Assembly (NCBI GenBank): GCA_014529385.2
Contig: CM043958.1
Location: 152,427,293 to 152,491,292, forward strand
Source: Adiantum capillus-veneris
Lineage: Eukaryota > Streptophyta > Polypodiopsida > Polypodiales > Pteridaceae
Reading direction: 5' to 3'
DNA length: 64,000 bases
In this document: piece by piece, positions 49,059 to 59,600 of the stretch
Position numbering within the stretch: the first letter of the stretch is position 1
How the letters are laid out: the number at the start of each line of letters is the position of its first letter
Translations under genes and position numbers: made by a program
Notes under the pieces: model-generated
What the model saw: only the letters and a program-made list of their open reading frames with translations
What the model was told of the DNA's origin: nothing
Database searches by the model: none

Positions 49059-49779
49059 AATTGAAAATTAGTAAAGTAGGCATGTATCCAAGAGTGATAA
49101 TAATATCCAAGTACAATCTTTTCTTCTTTTTTGAACATCTTTGTGAGGACATAATTTGGATGATCCGTTGTAAAGACTCAACTATTGGGAGTTGGCTAGA
49201 TGTTTGCTTGGCATGGAGACAGGCCCAAGAACGGATTTCCTACTTAGGATGTTTGCCACTAATTTTTTTTTCCTTTTATGTATTTGCTCTCAAAATCATA
49301 TTCTTTCAAAGTGACCTCCATATCCTTTCCCTCATGTTGAGGTCAACTTGGGTTAGAATCCATTTTTATGCTTTGGTGATTGTTGTTGATGAGCACAAAT
49401 CTTTGGCAAGGTAATTGGTGTCTCCAAAGCTATTCAAAGTAATGATAATAAGGTGTGAGCTTTGTTGCACCCTCAACTCATGTGTGAACCTTCTCTCCAT
49501 ATCATCATCCTAGCCATGTGTGAAAAATCCATGTGGGAGATATATGAATCATCCCATGTGGCAGATAATAATGTTATGATCTCACTTTGTGCTTACCTAT
49601 AGATTGTATCTAGCTCTACAATAGAGACATTTGTTGTACAACCATTTGCATCATAAAACAAGTCTATTTTTGAAACCATCTTCTTTGTATATTGAGCTCT
49701 CAATGAGTCACTACATTATGTCTACATTAACTATGTGTAAGTTATGAAGAATCACTAGCGTACCTATCATAGATTCATT

Positions 49780-49792
49780 TGGTATCAAAGCC
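49780..49792 (+). other. Primer-binding-site-like motif, unit 18
   Basis: TGGTATCAAAGCC preceded by ATAGATTCATT. Decayed versions sit at the same module position in units 11 and 13-16 (for example TTTGGTGTAAAAGCC near 35788). Confidence 0.6.
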
Positions 49793-51240
49793 ATTAGCTA
49801 GATTAGAACTTCTTAATCTAATTAGATCCTAAGAATTCTCTATGCTAGATTTCATTGACAAATGTTCTTAGCCATTGTAATTGCTAATTCAACACCCCTT
49901 TGCATCTACATATTAAAATTGCATTGTATAATTTCCCTCTTTTGAAGCCAATTTGTGATGGGATATGTAGGAGTTTAGAACCATCACCCACAAAAGATTG
50001 ATTAAGGAGATGAAATGCATTAATTGCACACATTCTTGAGAGTGAAATTAAGTATTTTTTGCTCATCAATAAGATCTTTTTTGTTCACTTCTTTGGATAC
50101 TTTCAATTTTGGGTTGGATTTTGCTTGATTGCATTAGTAAATAAAAAATTTTGATTCAATTAGTGATTGTGTGTGCGTTTAGCGCTTTGGAATCGTTGTC
50201 AATTGATTCTTAATCTCTAGTTTTTGGAGATGATTGGAGCCAAAATTCATTTTCTCCTAAATTGGTGATTGTGTGTGTCCACTTGGACACTTTGGTGATG
50301 GGAGACCACTGTTGGAAAAAATAAAATTTATTTGGCTAAAAGACAACCATATTTTTTCAAAGGTAGGTCTCATCAATCAATCACTCACACCCACACACAC
50401 ACACACACATGCACACACAAACATGTGAGTGCTCTTTAAATCCACCTAAGTCGTCAATAGCTTGACACTCTTGATTTACCAGTTATTGCTACACAACCTT
50501 ATCCAAGTTACTTGCCCCAATCTAACTTGTAAGTTGCACTCTCTAACCTCGGCTACACCAGAGTCATCATTGATTGCATCAAATCCTGATATATGCACTA
50601 TCTTCTCTTGTATTCACTTGGCAATAAGTGCACACAACACCCGTTGCTCTGGCCAATGGGCCCACCCAAATCGTTCTTTTGGTGCACTTGCAATGCACTT
50701 CTTGCTCCACAAGGTCTATAGCATTGTCCAGCTCTTCATGTATTGCTTATGCTATTAATTTAGCAACCAGATCAAAGCCTTGCGTGTAGCCCACCATGAC
50801 TCCCAACATGCACCTAATTGTTTTGACTAGATTACTTGCTAGTTTCCCAACAAAATTGATCTCTTTCATACTCCAAGCCACGTGAAGTCCATTGCTAGCT
50901 TGCACCTGCCATGTCTAACCATCTCTTAAATGGCATGTCCTTATTGCCACATCATATTCTTAAAAGGATTTTGTTCCCATTACTACATCTAGTGACACAA
51001 TTCTACTTGGTAAGGCCAATTTTCCACCTCGTTTTCTTTTATAAGAATATCATCAAGGCCCTCCTTTTCAAAATGCAAACTTTCTAGTTCCTTATAAAAC
51101 AACACTTAAGCACTTACTATAAGAGTCCATTCATACGCTACCATTAATTAAACCATAAAATATTTCAATGTGAACTTTTTATGGCAGCCAAGGACCCGGC
51201 GATAAACTTTGAACATCAAGCAATAAGGGCTTCAAATAAG

Positions 51241-51274
<34 letters not shown>

Positions 51275-51290
51275 TGCAAAGGAACACCAT

Positions 51291-52159
51291 TGTTAGCGGA
51301 TTGTCGCGATGGATGTCTGCAGCAAATAGCTCTTTTGTCCTAACATAATGTCAATATACAAGAAAGCGACTCGAAATGGGGTACGGAGACTCACCAAAAT
51401 GAACTCAAAGGGCTACTCATTTTATGACAAATGCAAATCAACCACTTCCTAGTTAAAAAATCTTTATGCGTCCAATCTCACCGCTCTAGGTCATCACGTC
51501 TTTATGTCATCCAAATGTAATGTAGTGAAACTTAAGGAGAGGTATCACAACACCTAGGGGTACAATCCTACCAAGTTCTATCACCATTTGAAAAGGTTCA
51601 TAAATCACAATCCATCACAAAAAAATATGTAGAATACTGAAACAGAAGTACTCGAAAAGGTCCCCCTTCAGCATAGAAACACTTATCTATGGTCAAAACA
51701 TCAAAAAACAACCATATTAACTTTCAAATCAATGCATTTAACTCACAAGCAAAGCATTGCAAGCCACAGTAGAATTGAAATTGGTTATACTTAGATTGTA
51801 GAGTAAGAGACAAAGAATTCGATGTGCTATTCGGAAATGAATTTTGATTATCAGTCTAGGAGGAAAGAGGACTACAATTTGTAGCAACAAGAAGCTCTCA
51901 CAATGAACGTTTTCAAAATCCTCCAAGCTAATGATATATTCTTTGGTCCAAACTAAGGGTTTTGACTTAAAGGTTAAGGGAGCTTTCCCATGGCCATTCG
52001 GCCACTTACAAGGGTGTAGACTCAGAGAGGCTGAGAGGGTATGTCAAATTACATTACAATTACAAATCATCATAGGCTGAATTACATGGCTTCTTTTGAA
52101 AAATTGAGTGAGTGTTTATAGGCTTTGGTGTGCATCTAGATGCCTATATCCACCAAACA
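51291..52159 (-). mobile_element. 3' LTR of the - strand gypsy element (869 bp)
   Basis: Read on the - strand it opens TGTTTGGTGGATATAGGC at 52159 and ends AATCCGCTAACA at 51291, so it has TGTT...AACA ends. A TATA box (TATAAA) is at 52115-52120, ~40 bp into the LTR. A polypurine tract precedes it. It interrupts array unit 18. The matching 5' LTR is not in the window, so age and exact boundaries cannot be cross-checked. Confidence 0.75.
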
Positions 52160-52172
52160 TTCCCTCCTTCTT
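52160..52172 (-). other. Polypurine tract of the gypsy element
   Basis: AAGAAGGAGGGAA on the - strand directly abuts the LTR start. It is nearly identical to the tract before the LTR at 67 (AAGAAAGGAGGGAA), which links the two element families. Confidence 0.75.
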
Positions 52173-52213
52173 ATTCATTGCACGTCCTCATGAAATCCGT
52201 CGCTGAGTATATG

Positions 52214-52485
52214 CTATTGTCTTCTCTCGAGCATTGCAGTGAGGTTTGTGAACTTCTGAGCTCTTTCTGCAATCTCTAATTTGGTGGCCAACTCTCGGAA
52301 ATTATTTTTGTTGAGAGTACTTTGATATGCAATATGGCGTGCTGGTAGACCTTTTGTCATCGGATTGAATATGGAGGAGTCCACTTCGAAGAAGCCGGTC
52401 ATGAATGCCTCCTCAAAAGTATGCATGTAATGAGAGGGCAGGAATATGACTCTTGCATATAATTCCATGATGACGTTCCTGTAGA
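52214..52485 (-). pseudogene. 3' ORF of the gypsy element, homologous to 3345-3893
   Basis: The - strand frame encodes FLPSHYMHTFEEAFMTGFF, then SSIFNPMTKGLPARHIA, a helical ELATKLEIAERAQKF stretch and a stop about 40 bp before the polypurine tract. The core matches the 3' ORF of element A, where FLLSHNMLAFEKAFYTGFF is followed by IFGPV. Its N-terminal part is missing: at about 52485 the sequence changes, in a different frame, to the reverse transcriptase N-terminus. Function unknown. Confidence 0.5.
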
Positions 52486-52760
52486 TTGACACACACTCGT
52501 AATTTTTCATTCTTTTTTAGTATTACCACAATTGAAGACACCCAATTTGTGTGTTCAATTTTGTAACTGAATTTAGCTTCCTTTAGTTTCTCAATCTCTT
52601 CTTTGATTTTCTTGGAAAATGTTTCATTATATGTGTATGGCCTTTGTCTACTTACTTTCGCATCATCTCTCATGGGTATGGTATGTTGACAGATTCCTGG
52701 ATCAACACCCTTGAGATCCTTGTAAGACCGAGCAAAGATACCTCAGTATTCTTTTAGTAA
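52486..52760 (-). pseudogene. Truncated gypsy reverse transcriptase N-terminus
   Basis: The frame reads RPYTYNETFSKKIKEEIEKL, then IEHTNWVSSIVV and KKNEKLRVCVN, matching the gypsy RT opening (EEIxKLLxAxFIxxIxxxxWVSPIVVVPKKNGKxRVCVDYRxLN). Upstream in frame is a YKDLKGVDPGICQHTIPM-type segment, typical of the linker before RT. RT stops just after RVCVN, so the palm with the catalytic YxDD, RNase H and integrase are absent. The element cannot have been autonomous after this deletion. Confidence 0.7.
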
Positions 52761-53929
52761 GCTTAATAAAAGCTCTTCTTCATCTTCTGTAAGGTCATTT
52801 GCAATGTAGGTAGGCCTAGGTTCTTCCCCTGGTTCAGCCAAGTCTATTTTTTTCGCATTCTCAGACCCTTCGTAGGATTCACCCTGTTTTTGTAATTCCC
52901 TAACAGGTTGTTGGACTTTGATTTTTCAATCTTGGAGAGTATACTTTTTGTAATGGGATGGAACACTCATTACATCCTTACCATCCTCTTCTGTGGTTTC
53001 AATTTTGGTCTTATATCTCCTTTAGAGCTTTTTTCATCTCTTGATATTTTTTTTTCCGCTCAACTCGTGTCATGGTTGGCTCCTTGTCGTGTTTGTTTGG
53101 CTTTGCTTGAGTATTCTTCCTTGTTTTTCTCGATGTTTTTGATATTTTTGGATTTTCGTTTCAAGGATATCTGCTAGTGATTTTGTACTTGACACAATCA
53201 TGTGCATCTATCTGCATCAAGAATTGTGTTCTATTGGAGACTGATGGCATAGGTCTTGTTTTCACGTTTTTGGTGTTCCTTTTTCGTCTATACTATTTTT
53301 GTCTTCTCAATTTCTGGTTAGGAAAGTCAAAAAACTTTTCCTTCCCTCCTTTCAAGAGTAGCTTAGCTCTCACTTATTATTTTTTTGACCCCGAATCTTT
53401 TGAAGTAGTTGAGTGTTCATCTAACTCGTGTGTTGCATCGTAGTAGAGGTCTGAAAAGACTTATTGAGCTTTCATCAAGTCTTTGGGTTCCACACTTCTA
53501 TCTTCAATGTTGAGGGTTGAAATCATTTGGATGGGACTTATGTCATAGCCATCATCATTACAAAATTAAGTAGGCATAGACGTATTCATGCATACATCCA
53601 TTGTCGCTAAAATTTGAGTCCATTCAAAGGGCTCAAACAAATACTCTGAAAAGGGTTCAGGTACATATGCTTCGTTTGTGCAATCCCTTTCTAAGATACA
53701 TTCTTCTTGTTTTAAGCTCCCATTTTCTGAAGCTCCACACATCCATATAGGAGTGTCTTTGTTTAACCAAGAGGGAAGCTTAGTTTCGACCGAAGAGCAG
53801 TACTGAATCAAACTCTTGTATGGGCGTTTCCATGTCATCTCTATAAGTGTGATCTTTTAAATTAACCCTTGTTATAGATCCCACTTGTTTCAAGTACAAA
53901 TAATTGTTTCCCTAATCTTGGATAATCTA
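52761..53929 (-). pseudogene. Decayed protease-RT linker of the gypsy polyprotein
   Basis: This - strand sequence is coding-like but broken by many stops and frame changes. The clearest open piece is 53566-53838 (90 codons), containing FEPFEWTQILATMDVCMNTS. No enzymatic motif is seen. The region is collinear with the long linker that plant gypsy elements of this kind carry between protease and RT. Confidence 0.45.
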
Positions 53930-54679
53930 TGCTTGTCGCATGAAAGGTCTTCCCAATATGATTTCGTAATTGAGTTTTTTCCCAAAGTCTACTATGGCAA
54001 AAGTGTGTTCATATTCAATCCCACAGGAATTGACTATCACTTTTTCAAGCAACACTAATGATCTTTCAATGTGTCCGTCAGCCAATTGCAATTTTATTCA
54101 AGTTTGTCTAATGGTTGGTTGTCCCCAAGATTTCCATACTGCTTTTGTGGCTATGGCTATGCCTGCTCCACTATACAGTATCACCATGGTTTCACTAGAA
54201 GGGTTGTGTTTCTTTCTTTTCCTTCGTAGTATTAATACTCTAACTTTGTTCATTGGAACAGATCGAATCTTCTTGTTGTCCATTTCATGTTTCAATTTTT
54301 CCAATTTTTTTGCAATCAGTCCCGTTATCTCCACCTTCTCTAGGGTTTTCTGTAGATCTTTCCATAAATATGGTCTGAGTTTTAACAATTCTCCCAAAGT
54401 AAGAGTGCATTGGATGGGTGTAGACATGATTGAATGAACGTTGTCTACTTCTAGGGTCTGTTCAGCTCTTTTTACTTGAGTGGTCTTACACACTATGGAT
54501 TCATCTTTGTTATCTCCCAAGTAAGAGGATAATGTCTTCAAGGTCAATGGTTTAGACATTCCTAAAGCTTCAGATCTGCAATCTCCATACAAGGATTGTA
54601 CATCCACGTCCATATCAGGAGGTAGGTTGTCTAACCAAACTTCATTTATAGGAGCTGACTTTGGAGAGGCTCCTATCAT
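53930..54679 (-). pseudogene. Gypsy retropepsin (aspartic protease) with mutated active site
   Basis: The open frame 54098-54679 (193 codons) contains NEVWLDNLPPDMDVDVQSLY, then a ~100-residue leader and VILYSGAGIAIATKAVW. Beyond a stop near 54097 the same frame gives KLQLADGHIERSL and VDFGKKLNYEIILGRPFM. This is the retropepsin layout: D-S/T-G near the start and an ILGxPF(M) segment at the end. Here the expected Asp of DSGAG is Tyr (TAT, 54173-54175), a single-base change from GAT that would abolish catalysis. Confidence 0.7.
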
Positions 54680-55370
54680 TGATCTCTCTAACTTTTTTCC
54701 AGAAGTGTCTTAGCCACTCTTCCTCTACAAATGGAATTCCTCTTCGCTATCTGACACTATAAATTCTGGTTCTTTTATTTCAAGGTGGGGTTTTACTATC
54801 ACTTTGGATTTTACCACAAGCTCTTCAGGTTTTGCGATACTTTCAAGCTTGGATTTTTGTTTTTTCAGCATTTCTTACGTGATTCTTACCAAATTGTGAT
54901 AAGCTTCAAGCTTAGCTGCTTCCATGTCTGAAGAGATATAATTTTTCTATTTGTTTTCCATGTCTTGGCCTGCTTTAAGTCCCACTTGGTAGGCTTCCAA
55001 GGCTGCATTAATAGGCTCAAAAATTTTATCAACCAAAATTGATCCTCCAGATTTTACAGTTGTTTCTTTGATTTCGTTTCCAATTTCTTTCACCTTTTCT
55101 TGGTATAGCTTTTTTGCTTTCTCCTTGATTTCAGCTCGTTGTTTCTGTTTTCTCAACTGTTTTCTCGATTCATATCTTTTACTTCTACTTCTTTTGATCC
55201 TTTGAGAGGAATTTTTTGTAATTTTCGAATCAGCAAAGGAGTTGTGTTTCTTTTTCTTAGCCTGGGCTCTAATGATTACCTTGATTGGAACAATTGGTTC
55301 ACTCTCAGATGAGCTACTAGGTATCACTTGGACTATGTTTACTACTGTTTTACCCTTTTTTAAAGGATTT
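54680..55370 (-). pseudogene. Basic, helix-rich linker upstream of the protease
   Basis: The open piece 54947-55327 (126 codons) starts MIPSSSSESEPIVPIKVIIR and has Lys/Arg-dense helical sequence (RSRSKRYESRKQLRKQKQR), then a glycine-containing segment and AALEAYQVGLKAGQDME. It probably binds nucleic acid or acts as a spacer between nucleocapsid and protease. Stops separate it from neighbouring domains. Confidence 0.4.
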
Positions 55371-55510
55371 TTAGGACAATCTTATCGAAAAGTGTCCTCC
55401 CTTTTTGCAAAATTGTATGCAATAACCTTCAGCTGGCTTAATATTTTTATTAGGCTCTGGGCGTTCATTTTTCCAATGATCATGTAGATGCACCACAGTT
55501 ATGACAGTTT
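55371..55510 (-). pseudogene. Zinc-knuckle region of the gypsy nucleocapsid
   Basis: CHNCG (55489-55503) opens a CCHC-type knuckle, but the downstream His/Cys are obscured by stops and frame changes. A second cysteine-rich piece, CIQFCKKGGHF, is readable near 55395-55430 in another frame and fits C-x3-C-x3-G-H. This is consistent with a two-knuckle nucleocapsid in decay. Confidence 0.5.
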
Positions 55511-55887
55511 CCCTTTCTTGGCTTAATCATGGGTCTTACCATGGAAGGTATGACACCTTGATTAGCTACATAATACATTGATGCGAGCTCTAGTGGAGCA
55601 TAAGTCACATGTTCCTCCATTGGTGATGGATGTGAATTATACCAATCTCCCTCTACCATTACGGTAGATGAACTAGGCTCAGTATAGGGTGTAACAGGCA
55701 CAAGTGCTTGTTCCTCTATGACTCCCTCTGGATGCATGTACTTTACAGGCACTGCATTACGTCCTGGATATAGAGGTTGTTGACCCAACATAGGCTGAGG
55801 TCTTTCCATACCCATCGGTGGTGTTTGAGCTTGGGCAATGCTAGGCTGGTATCTGTACATGGGTTGTCCTTGTGGCCTCATAAGCAC
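55511..55887 (-). pseudogene. Pro/Gln/Met-rich linker between gag and zinc knuckle
   Basis: The 135-codon open frame (55480-55887) starts MLMRPQGQPMYRYQPSIAQA and stays rich in P, Q, M and E until the CHNCG. It has the composition of a disordered gag spacer. Confidence 0.5.
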
Positions 55888-56204
55888 GTACTGAACATTC
55901 CCATCATACTTTGGTCGGAAGTAGCACTCGTTGGTCTCATGGCTGGTCCATTTATCCTCGATTGGACACCATTTCTACGGTCTAATTGGTTGTCCATGTT
56001 GAGGTATCCCTTATCCTGGTCCTCGCATAGGTGCTTTTTGCATGTTGTTCATCATGTCGTTCATCCTTTTGAGCTTGTCTTCTATGGCTGAAAGTGGTAC
56101 TGTAGCAGCCATTCCCACGTGCTGGTTTAGTGGATGTTGTTTTCTCACTTTGGTTATCCTTAAGGACATCTTCTTCGTTGAAAATATCACAATTGTCTCC
56201 TAAG
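55888..56204 (-). pseudogene. Gag C-terminal spacer
   Basis: Open 55982-56204 (79 codons): MCQMLDLGDNCDIFNEEDVL followed by Ser/Thr/Arg-rich sequence. It overlaps the end of the gag domain frame (ECVSDA) in a shifted frame, so a small indel separates them. Confidence 0.45.
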
Positions 56205-56653
56205 TCAAGCATCTGACACACACTCTTCTAGGGTTGTAAGCTTCTTGCTATAGAGTATAGCATGAAGTTCTTTGTTTAGCAGTCCCTCTAGAAACAAAGA
56301 TACAAGTCGTTCTTCTGCAGGTATCTCTAGCCCTGGGTATCTGGCAATGTATTGTTTCATTCGATTTGCACAATCCCTAACAGACTCACCATGTTTTTGT
56401 TTAAAGCTATAGATTTGAGCTACCATATTGTGTTTGATCGTTTTAGAACAAGCAACTACAAATTCTTGAGCTAATGTGTTTAAGTTCATGACTGACCTTG
56501 GTGAAATGTTTTGGAACCATGTCAATGCTTTTCCTTTTAATGTCATTCCAAACCCCTCGAATCGAGTATGGAAATCGAATATACATTCTGCTTTTAGCAC
56601 TTGCTTAAATCTTGCTAAGTGGTTGTATGGATTCCCTGATCTAGTGTATTTTT
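56205..56653 (-). pseudogene. Gypsy gag capsid domain, cut by the copia element
   Basis: The frame encodes SGNPYNHLARFKQVLKA, then FEGFGMTLKGKALTWFQNIS, LAQEFVVACS and RMKQYIARYPGLEIPAEERL. This fits the retrotransposon gag capsid pattern (xxGxPxxHLxxF, then LxGxAxxWFxxLxxxSI, then LxxxFxxxF, then ERLxxFLxGL). The first residues before KKYTRSGN are supplied by the copia LTR, so the real N-terminus is missing or lies right of 61752. The rest is open for ~150 codons, making this the best-preserved gypsy domain here. Confidence 0.8.
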
Positions 56654-56874
56654 TGTTGAAATTAGGGTTGCTGTTATACGCAGCTTGGAGAAGATGAAGG
56701 AAGCTCAAGGCACACAATAGAGAGTGTGTTACTTAGTGTGCAATAGAAAGATGGATAGCCCTAGAGTGATGGACGTATATACAATGCACAGGGGAAAAAA
56801 CCTCCTAAAGAGGGAAAAAATGCCCCAACGGTCCTAGTGTGTTCACACACATCACTACCACATGTATATGGTAA
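56654..56874 (-). mobile_element. Copia 3' LTR (221 bp)
   Basis: In + orientation it runs TGTTGAAATTAGGG ... CATGTATATGGTAA. It is collinear with the copy at 61528-61752, roughly 90% identical by eye, with a small region of disagreement near 56672-56685. The inner border follows the purine tract AGGGGAAAA (56878-56886, - strand). Confidence 0.85.
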
Positions 56875-57320
56875 TAATTTTCCCCTAGAGTGATGCGATG
56901 AATGAGAGCTGGCACATGAGTAAAGGAAAGTGCCATGCCCTGAGGACATGATCAGTCCACAAAGGGGAGCAAGCCCAAATCTTTGTGGAAGACTTTGAGC
57001 TTCTCACAAGACAACGTCTTTGTGAAAAGATCTGAAAGGTTGTCCTGTGTTGGCACATAAGCCAAGCTGATCTCTCCTACTGAGAGCCTTTCCCTGACAT
57101 AGTGGTAATGCACGTCAATGTGCTTTGTGTGAGCATGAAAAACTGGGTTCCTTGCAATTGCCAATGCGCTTTGACTATCAGTGTAGATAGTGTTGTTAGT
57201 GTCATGTCCAACACCCAAATCAATCATAAGGCGTCTGAGCTATACACACTCAATTGTAGCTGTGAAGACTCCATTGTACTCAGCCTCACAACTAGAACTG
57301 GCCACAGTAGGTTGCGTCTT
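56875..57320 (-). pseudogene. Copia RNase H and pol C-terminus
   Basis: Frame pieces read SSSCEAEYNGVFTATIE, then (after a stop near 57240) IYTDSQSALAIARNP, HTKHIDVHYHYVRERL and VPTQDNLSDLFTKTL, ending ...GLLPFVD and a stop at 56952. These are the copia RNase H E (CEAEY), D (DSQSA) and H (KHIDVxYHxVRE) motifs, plus the conserved TKxLxxxxF tail. One frameshift (~57310) separates it from RT. About 75 bp of 3' untranslated DNA and the polypurine tract follow. Confidence 0.85.
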
Positions 57321-58577
57321 GCTCAATACATGAACTGCCAAGCATGAAACAAAAACCATTAGTGGACACTCTTGTGTCAAAACAACTAGCCCAATCTGAG
57401 TCTGAAAAAGCATGTAAGTCTGGCGGCAATGATCCCCCCTTCGGATAAAATAAGCCAAGATGTAAAGTGCCACTAAGGTAGCAGAAAATCCTATTGACAG
57501 CCTGCCAATGCTTAGACCCTGGGCTATCCATAAATTTGCCAAACTGTGAGACTGCAAACTGAATATCCGGCCTCATGTTGCATACATAAATGAGGCAGCC
57601 AACAACAGTTTGGTAAAGAGTGACATGAGCAGGATCACCAGCATCATGTAGACTCAACTTCAAACCTGTTTCCATGAGAGTGGCAATAGGTTTGCAATCC
57701 TCAAGTCCAAACTTACGTAGCAATGTCTCTATGTAACTTTTCTGACACAAGGCAATACCACCATCACACTGCTCAAATTGTATGCCCAAATAAGGATGCA
57801 ACAATCCCAAATCTTTCATCTTGAAAGTAGCATTCAAATCAGCCTTAAATTCAGCAATATGTCTCTCATATGGTCCAGTGATCCACAAATCATCTACATA
57901 AAGAACCACAATGAGAAGTACATCACCCTCACGCTTTACATACAATGTGCATTCTGTTGGACTGTTATGAAAGCCTTGTTTGACCAAATGAGTGTCAGCT
58001 TTCTCATACCAAGGAGATTGGTTCAACCCGTACAAAGCCTTCTTACATCTGCACACTTTGTCCTCTTGTTCTTTCTTGACAAAACCGCGAGGCTACGTTA
58101 CATAAACTTCCTCGAATATGCCACCATTAAAGAAAGCAATAACAATGTCTGATTGATGTACATCCCAACCAAAATGAGCTGCCAATACACATAGAAAATG
58201 CACAGTAGTCATATGACAAGTGGGAGCAAAAGTCTCTTCATAATCTATGCCTTTTTGCTATGCATAACCCTTTGCAACAAGTCGAGCCTTATGGCGATCG
58301 ATCTCGCCATCCAGCTTGCATTTCAACTTGTAAACCCACTTATACCAATGGTCTTTTTGCCAAGAGGCAAATCACATAAAGTCCATGTGTCATTTTCTAT
58401 AAGTACATCATATTTTGATTGCATGGCAGCCATCCAATTTTTTGAATTCTGTGCTTCATTAAAAGATAGAGGCTCCTCAACATCATGTAAGCTAGACACA
58501 GCCAAAGCATAACAATCTGATGCATAAGATGCATGGTGAGAGCCTGAATGAGTACGACTAGACAAAGGTACATCCAT
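57321..58577 (-). pseudogene. Copia reverse transcriptase
   Basis: Starting near EPLSFNEAQNSKNWMAAMQS (58500) and DTWTLCDLPLGKKTIG, the frame continues (with stops around 58060-58320) to KALYGLNQSPWYEKADTHL, LYVDDLWITG and LGIQFEQCDGGIALCQKSY. It reaches the GTxHxGLxY-type and SDSDWA segments. The YVDD catalytic motif is at 57889-57900. The 254-codon open stretch 57292-58056 is the longest intact part of this element. The substitution LNQSPW for the usual LKQAPR(A/Q)W shows drift. Confidence 0.9.
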
Positions 58578-59600
58578 TTTGGCATACCTCTTGCCTGCTC
58601 ATTTTCAGCCGTTTCCTCATCAAGTACGTCATACATCTGCATCACTAATAGGCTGATCTATAACATTTTTGGAAACCCCCATAGACTATATATTTGCCTC
58701 ATTGGAATTTACATTCATATTTCCACCACTAAAAAGAGGCAACAAAGTGTCATGAATGTCATGTGAGCTTACATTACTGTCTCTAGTACATGACAGCAAG
58801 GGCACAAACACTACATCTTGTGAAACCAAAATACATTTTGTTTGCGGATGATACAACCTGTAACCTTTGCTTTCAACACTATAACCAACAAAAATACGTT
58901 TGACAGCCTTATCATCCAATTTTTTGCGTTGTGCTTGTGGCACCAAAGCATATGCCAAATAGCCAAAAACACGCATGTGATCAATAGAAGGCTTTCTATC
59001 ATTCCATGCTTTATATGGAGTAATAGACTGCAAAGTTTTTGTAGGACACTTGTTTAGTACATAAGTAGCACACATGATGGCCTCAAACCAAAAAGAATGC
59101 GGCAAAGCTTGACTTTTGACAATACATTATGCCATTTTCGTAAGTGACTTGTTTTTCCTCTCAACAACACCATTTTGTTGAGGTGTATAAGGCACTGTAC
59201 ATTGGTGTTTTATCCCACGACTAGCTAGGAATGCATTGAATTCATGAGACATATACTCCCCCCTCAATCAGAACGGAGGGTGCCCATAGTACATTTTGAG
59301 ACATTTTTAACCATAGCTAGAAATTGTTTGAAGCACATAAAAACTTCGGACTTTGCTTTAAGCAGAAATACCTATGCATGCCTGGAGTAATCATCAATAA
59401 AAGTCACGAAGTAAAGGTAATTGCCCAAGGACGGAGTTTGCATGGGCCCACGAACATCAGTATACACAAGCTGCAATCTGCATGTGGCCCGAATTGAAGC
59501 ATCCTTTGGAAACTTAGAACGCTGCATCTTACCCAAAATACAACCTTCAAAAATATGTTTGACAGGTGCTTCAAAAGGCAGCAAAGAAGCAATCATATCA
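58578..59600 (-). pseudogene. Copia integrase
   Basis: The piece 59372-59596 carries CILGKMQRSKFP, then VYTDVRGPMQTPSLGNYLYF and VTFIDDYSR, the catalytic-core start with its first Asp. After a stop-rich stretch, 58686-59105 gives PHSFWFEAIMCATYVLNKCP, then VFGYLAYALVPQAQRKKLDD and FVGYSVESKGYRLY, the typical copia integrase C-terminal part. The zinc-binding H and C residues are split between this and the preceding block. Not functional. Confidence 0.85.

Larger units (their letters stand above)
4781..51290 (+). repeat. Transposon-derived tandem array, 18 diverged units (basic unit ~2.5 kb)
   Basis: Modules recur in fixed order and orientation. (a) Copia gag-like piece starting near CTTGATACAATATGCAGC. 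(b) Antisense gypsy RNase H. (c) Copia LTR end plus primer-site-like motif. (d) AT-rich segment ending in GATTGTGTGTGCGTTTAG. (e) (CA)n. (f) Antisense ORF segment. (g) A block with TGACACATTTCTACTTGGTA. (h) (CT)n. (i) Poly(G). Unit starts, taken at or near the GGTTTACTTAATG motif, are 4781, 6412, 9572, 11474, 13214, 15701, 19065, 21734, 23466, 28485, 29449, 31407, 33869, 35464, 37164, 38817, 42335 and 48703. Units differ by whole-module deletions, duplications and nested insertions. The array ends abruptly at the gypsy LTR at 51291. Confidence 0.9.
48703..51290 (+). repeat. Array unit 18 (last unit, cut by a gypsy LTR)
   Basis: Modules a to h are present. The gag-like module contains a 78-bp tandem duplication (48903-48980 and 48981-49058). 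The primer-site-like motif is 49780-49792. A short (CT)n (about 51243-51272) is followed by TTGCAAAGGAACACCAT, and the gypsy LTR starts in place of the poly(G) run. Confidence 0.85.

Noticed and set aside
4781-51290. CRISPR-like or simple satellite interpretation of the regularly recurring sequence
   Set aside because: Units are kilobases long, mosaic and transposon-derived; there are no short identical repeats with unique spacers.
52908-53443. + strand hydrophobic ORFs (89 and 88 codons) that look like membrane proteins
   Set aside because: They lie antisense to the decayed gypsy linker, which is rich in Lys/Glu codons and so reads as Phe/Leu on the other strand.
54098-54437. + strand ORF (155 codons, 53970-54437) over the protease region
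   Set aside because: The - strand holds recognisable protease motifs in the correct domain order; the + strand ORF is a shadow.
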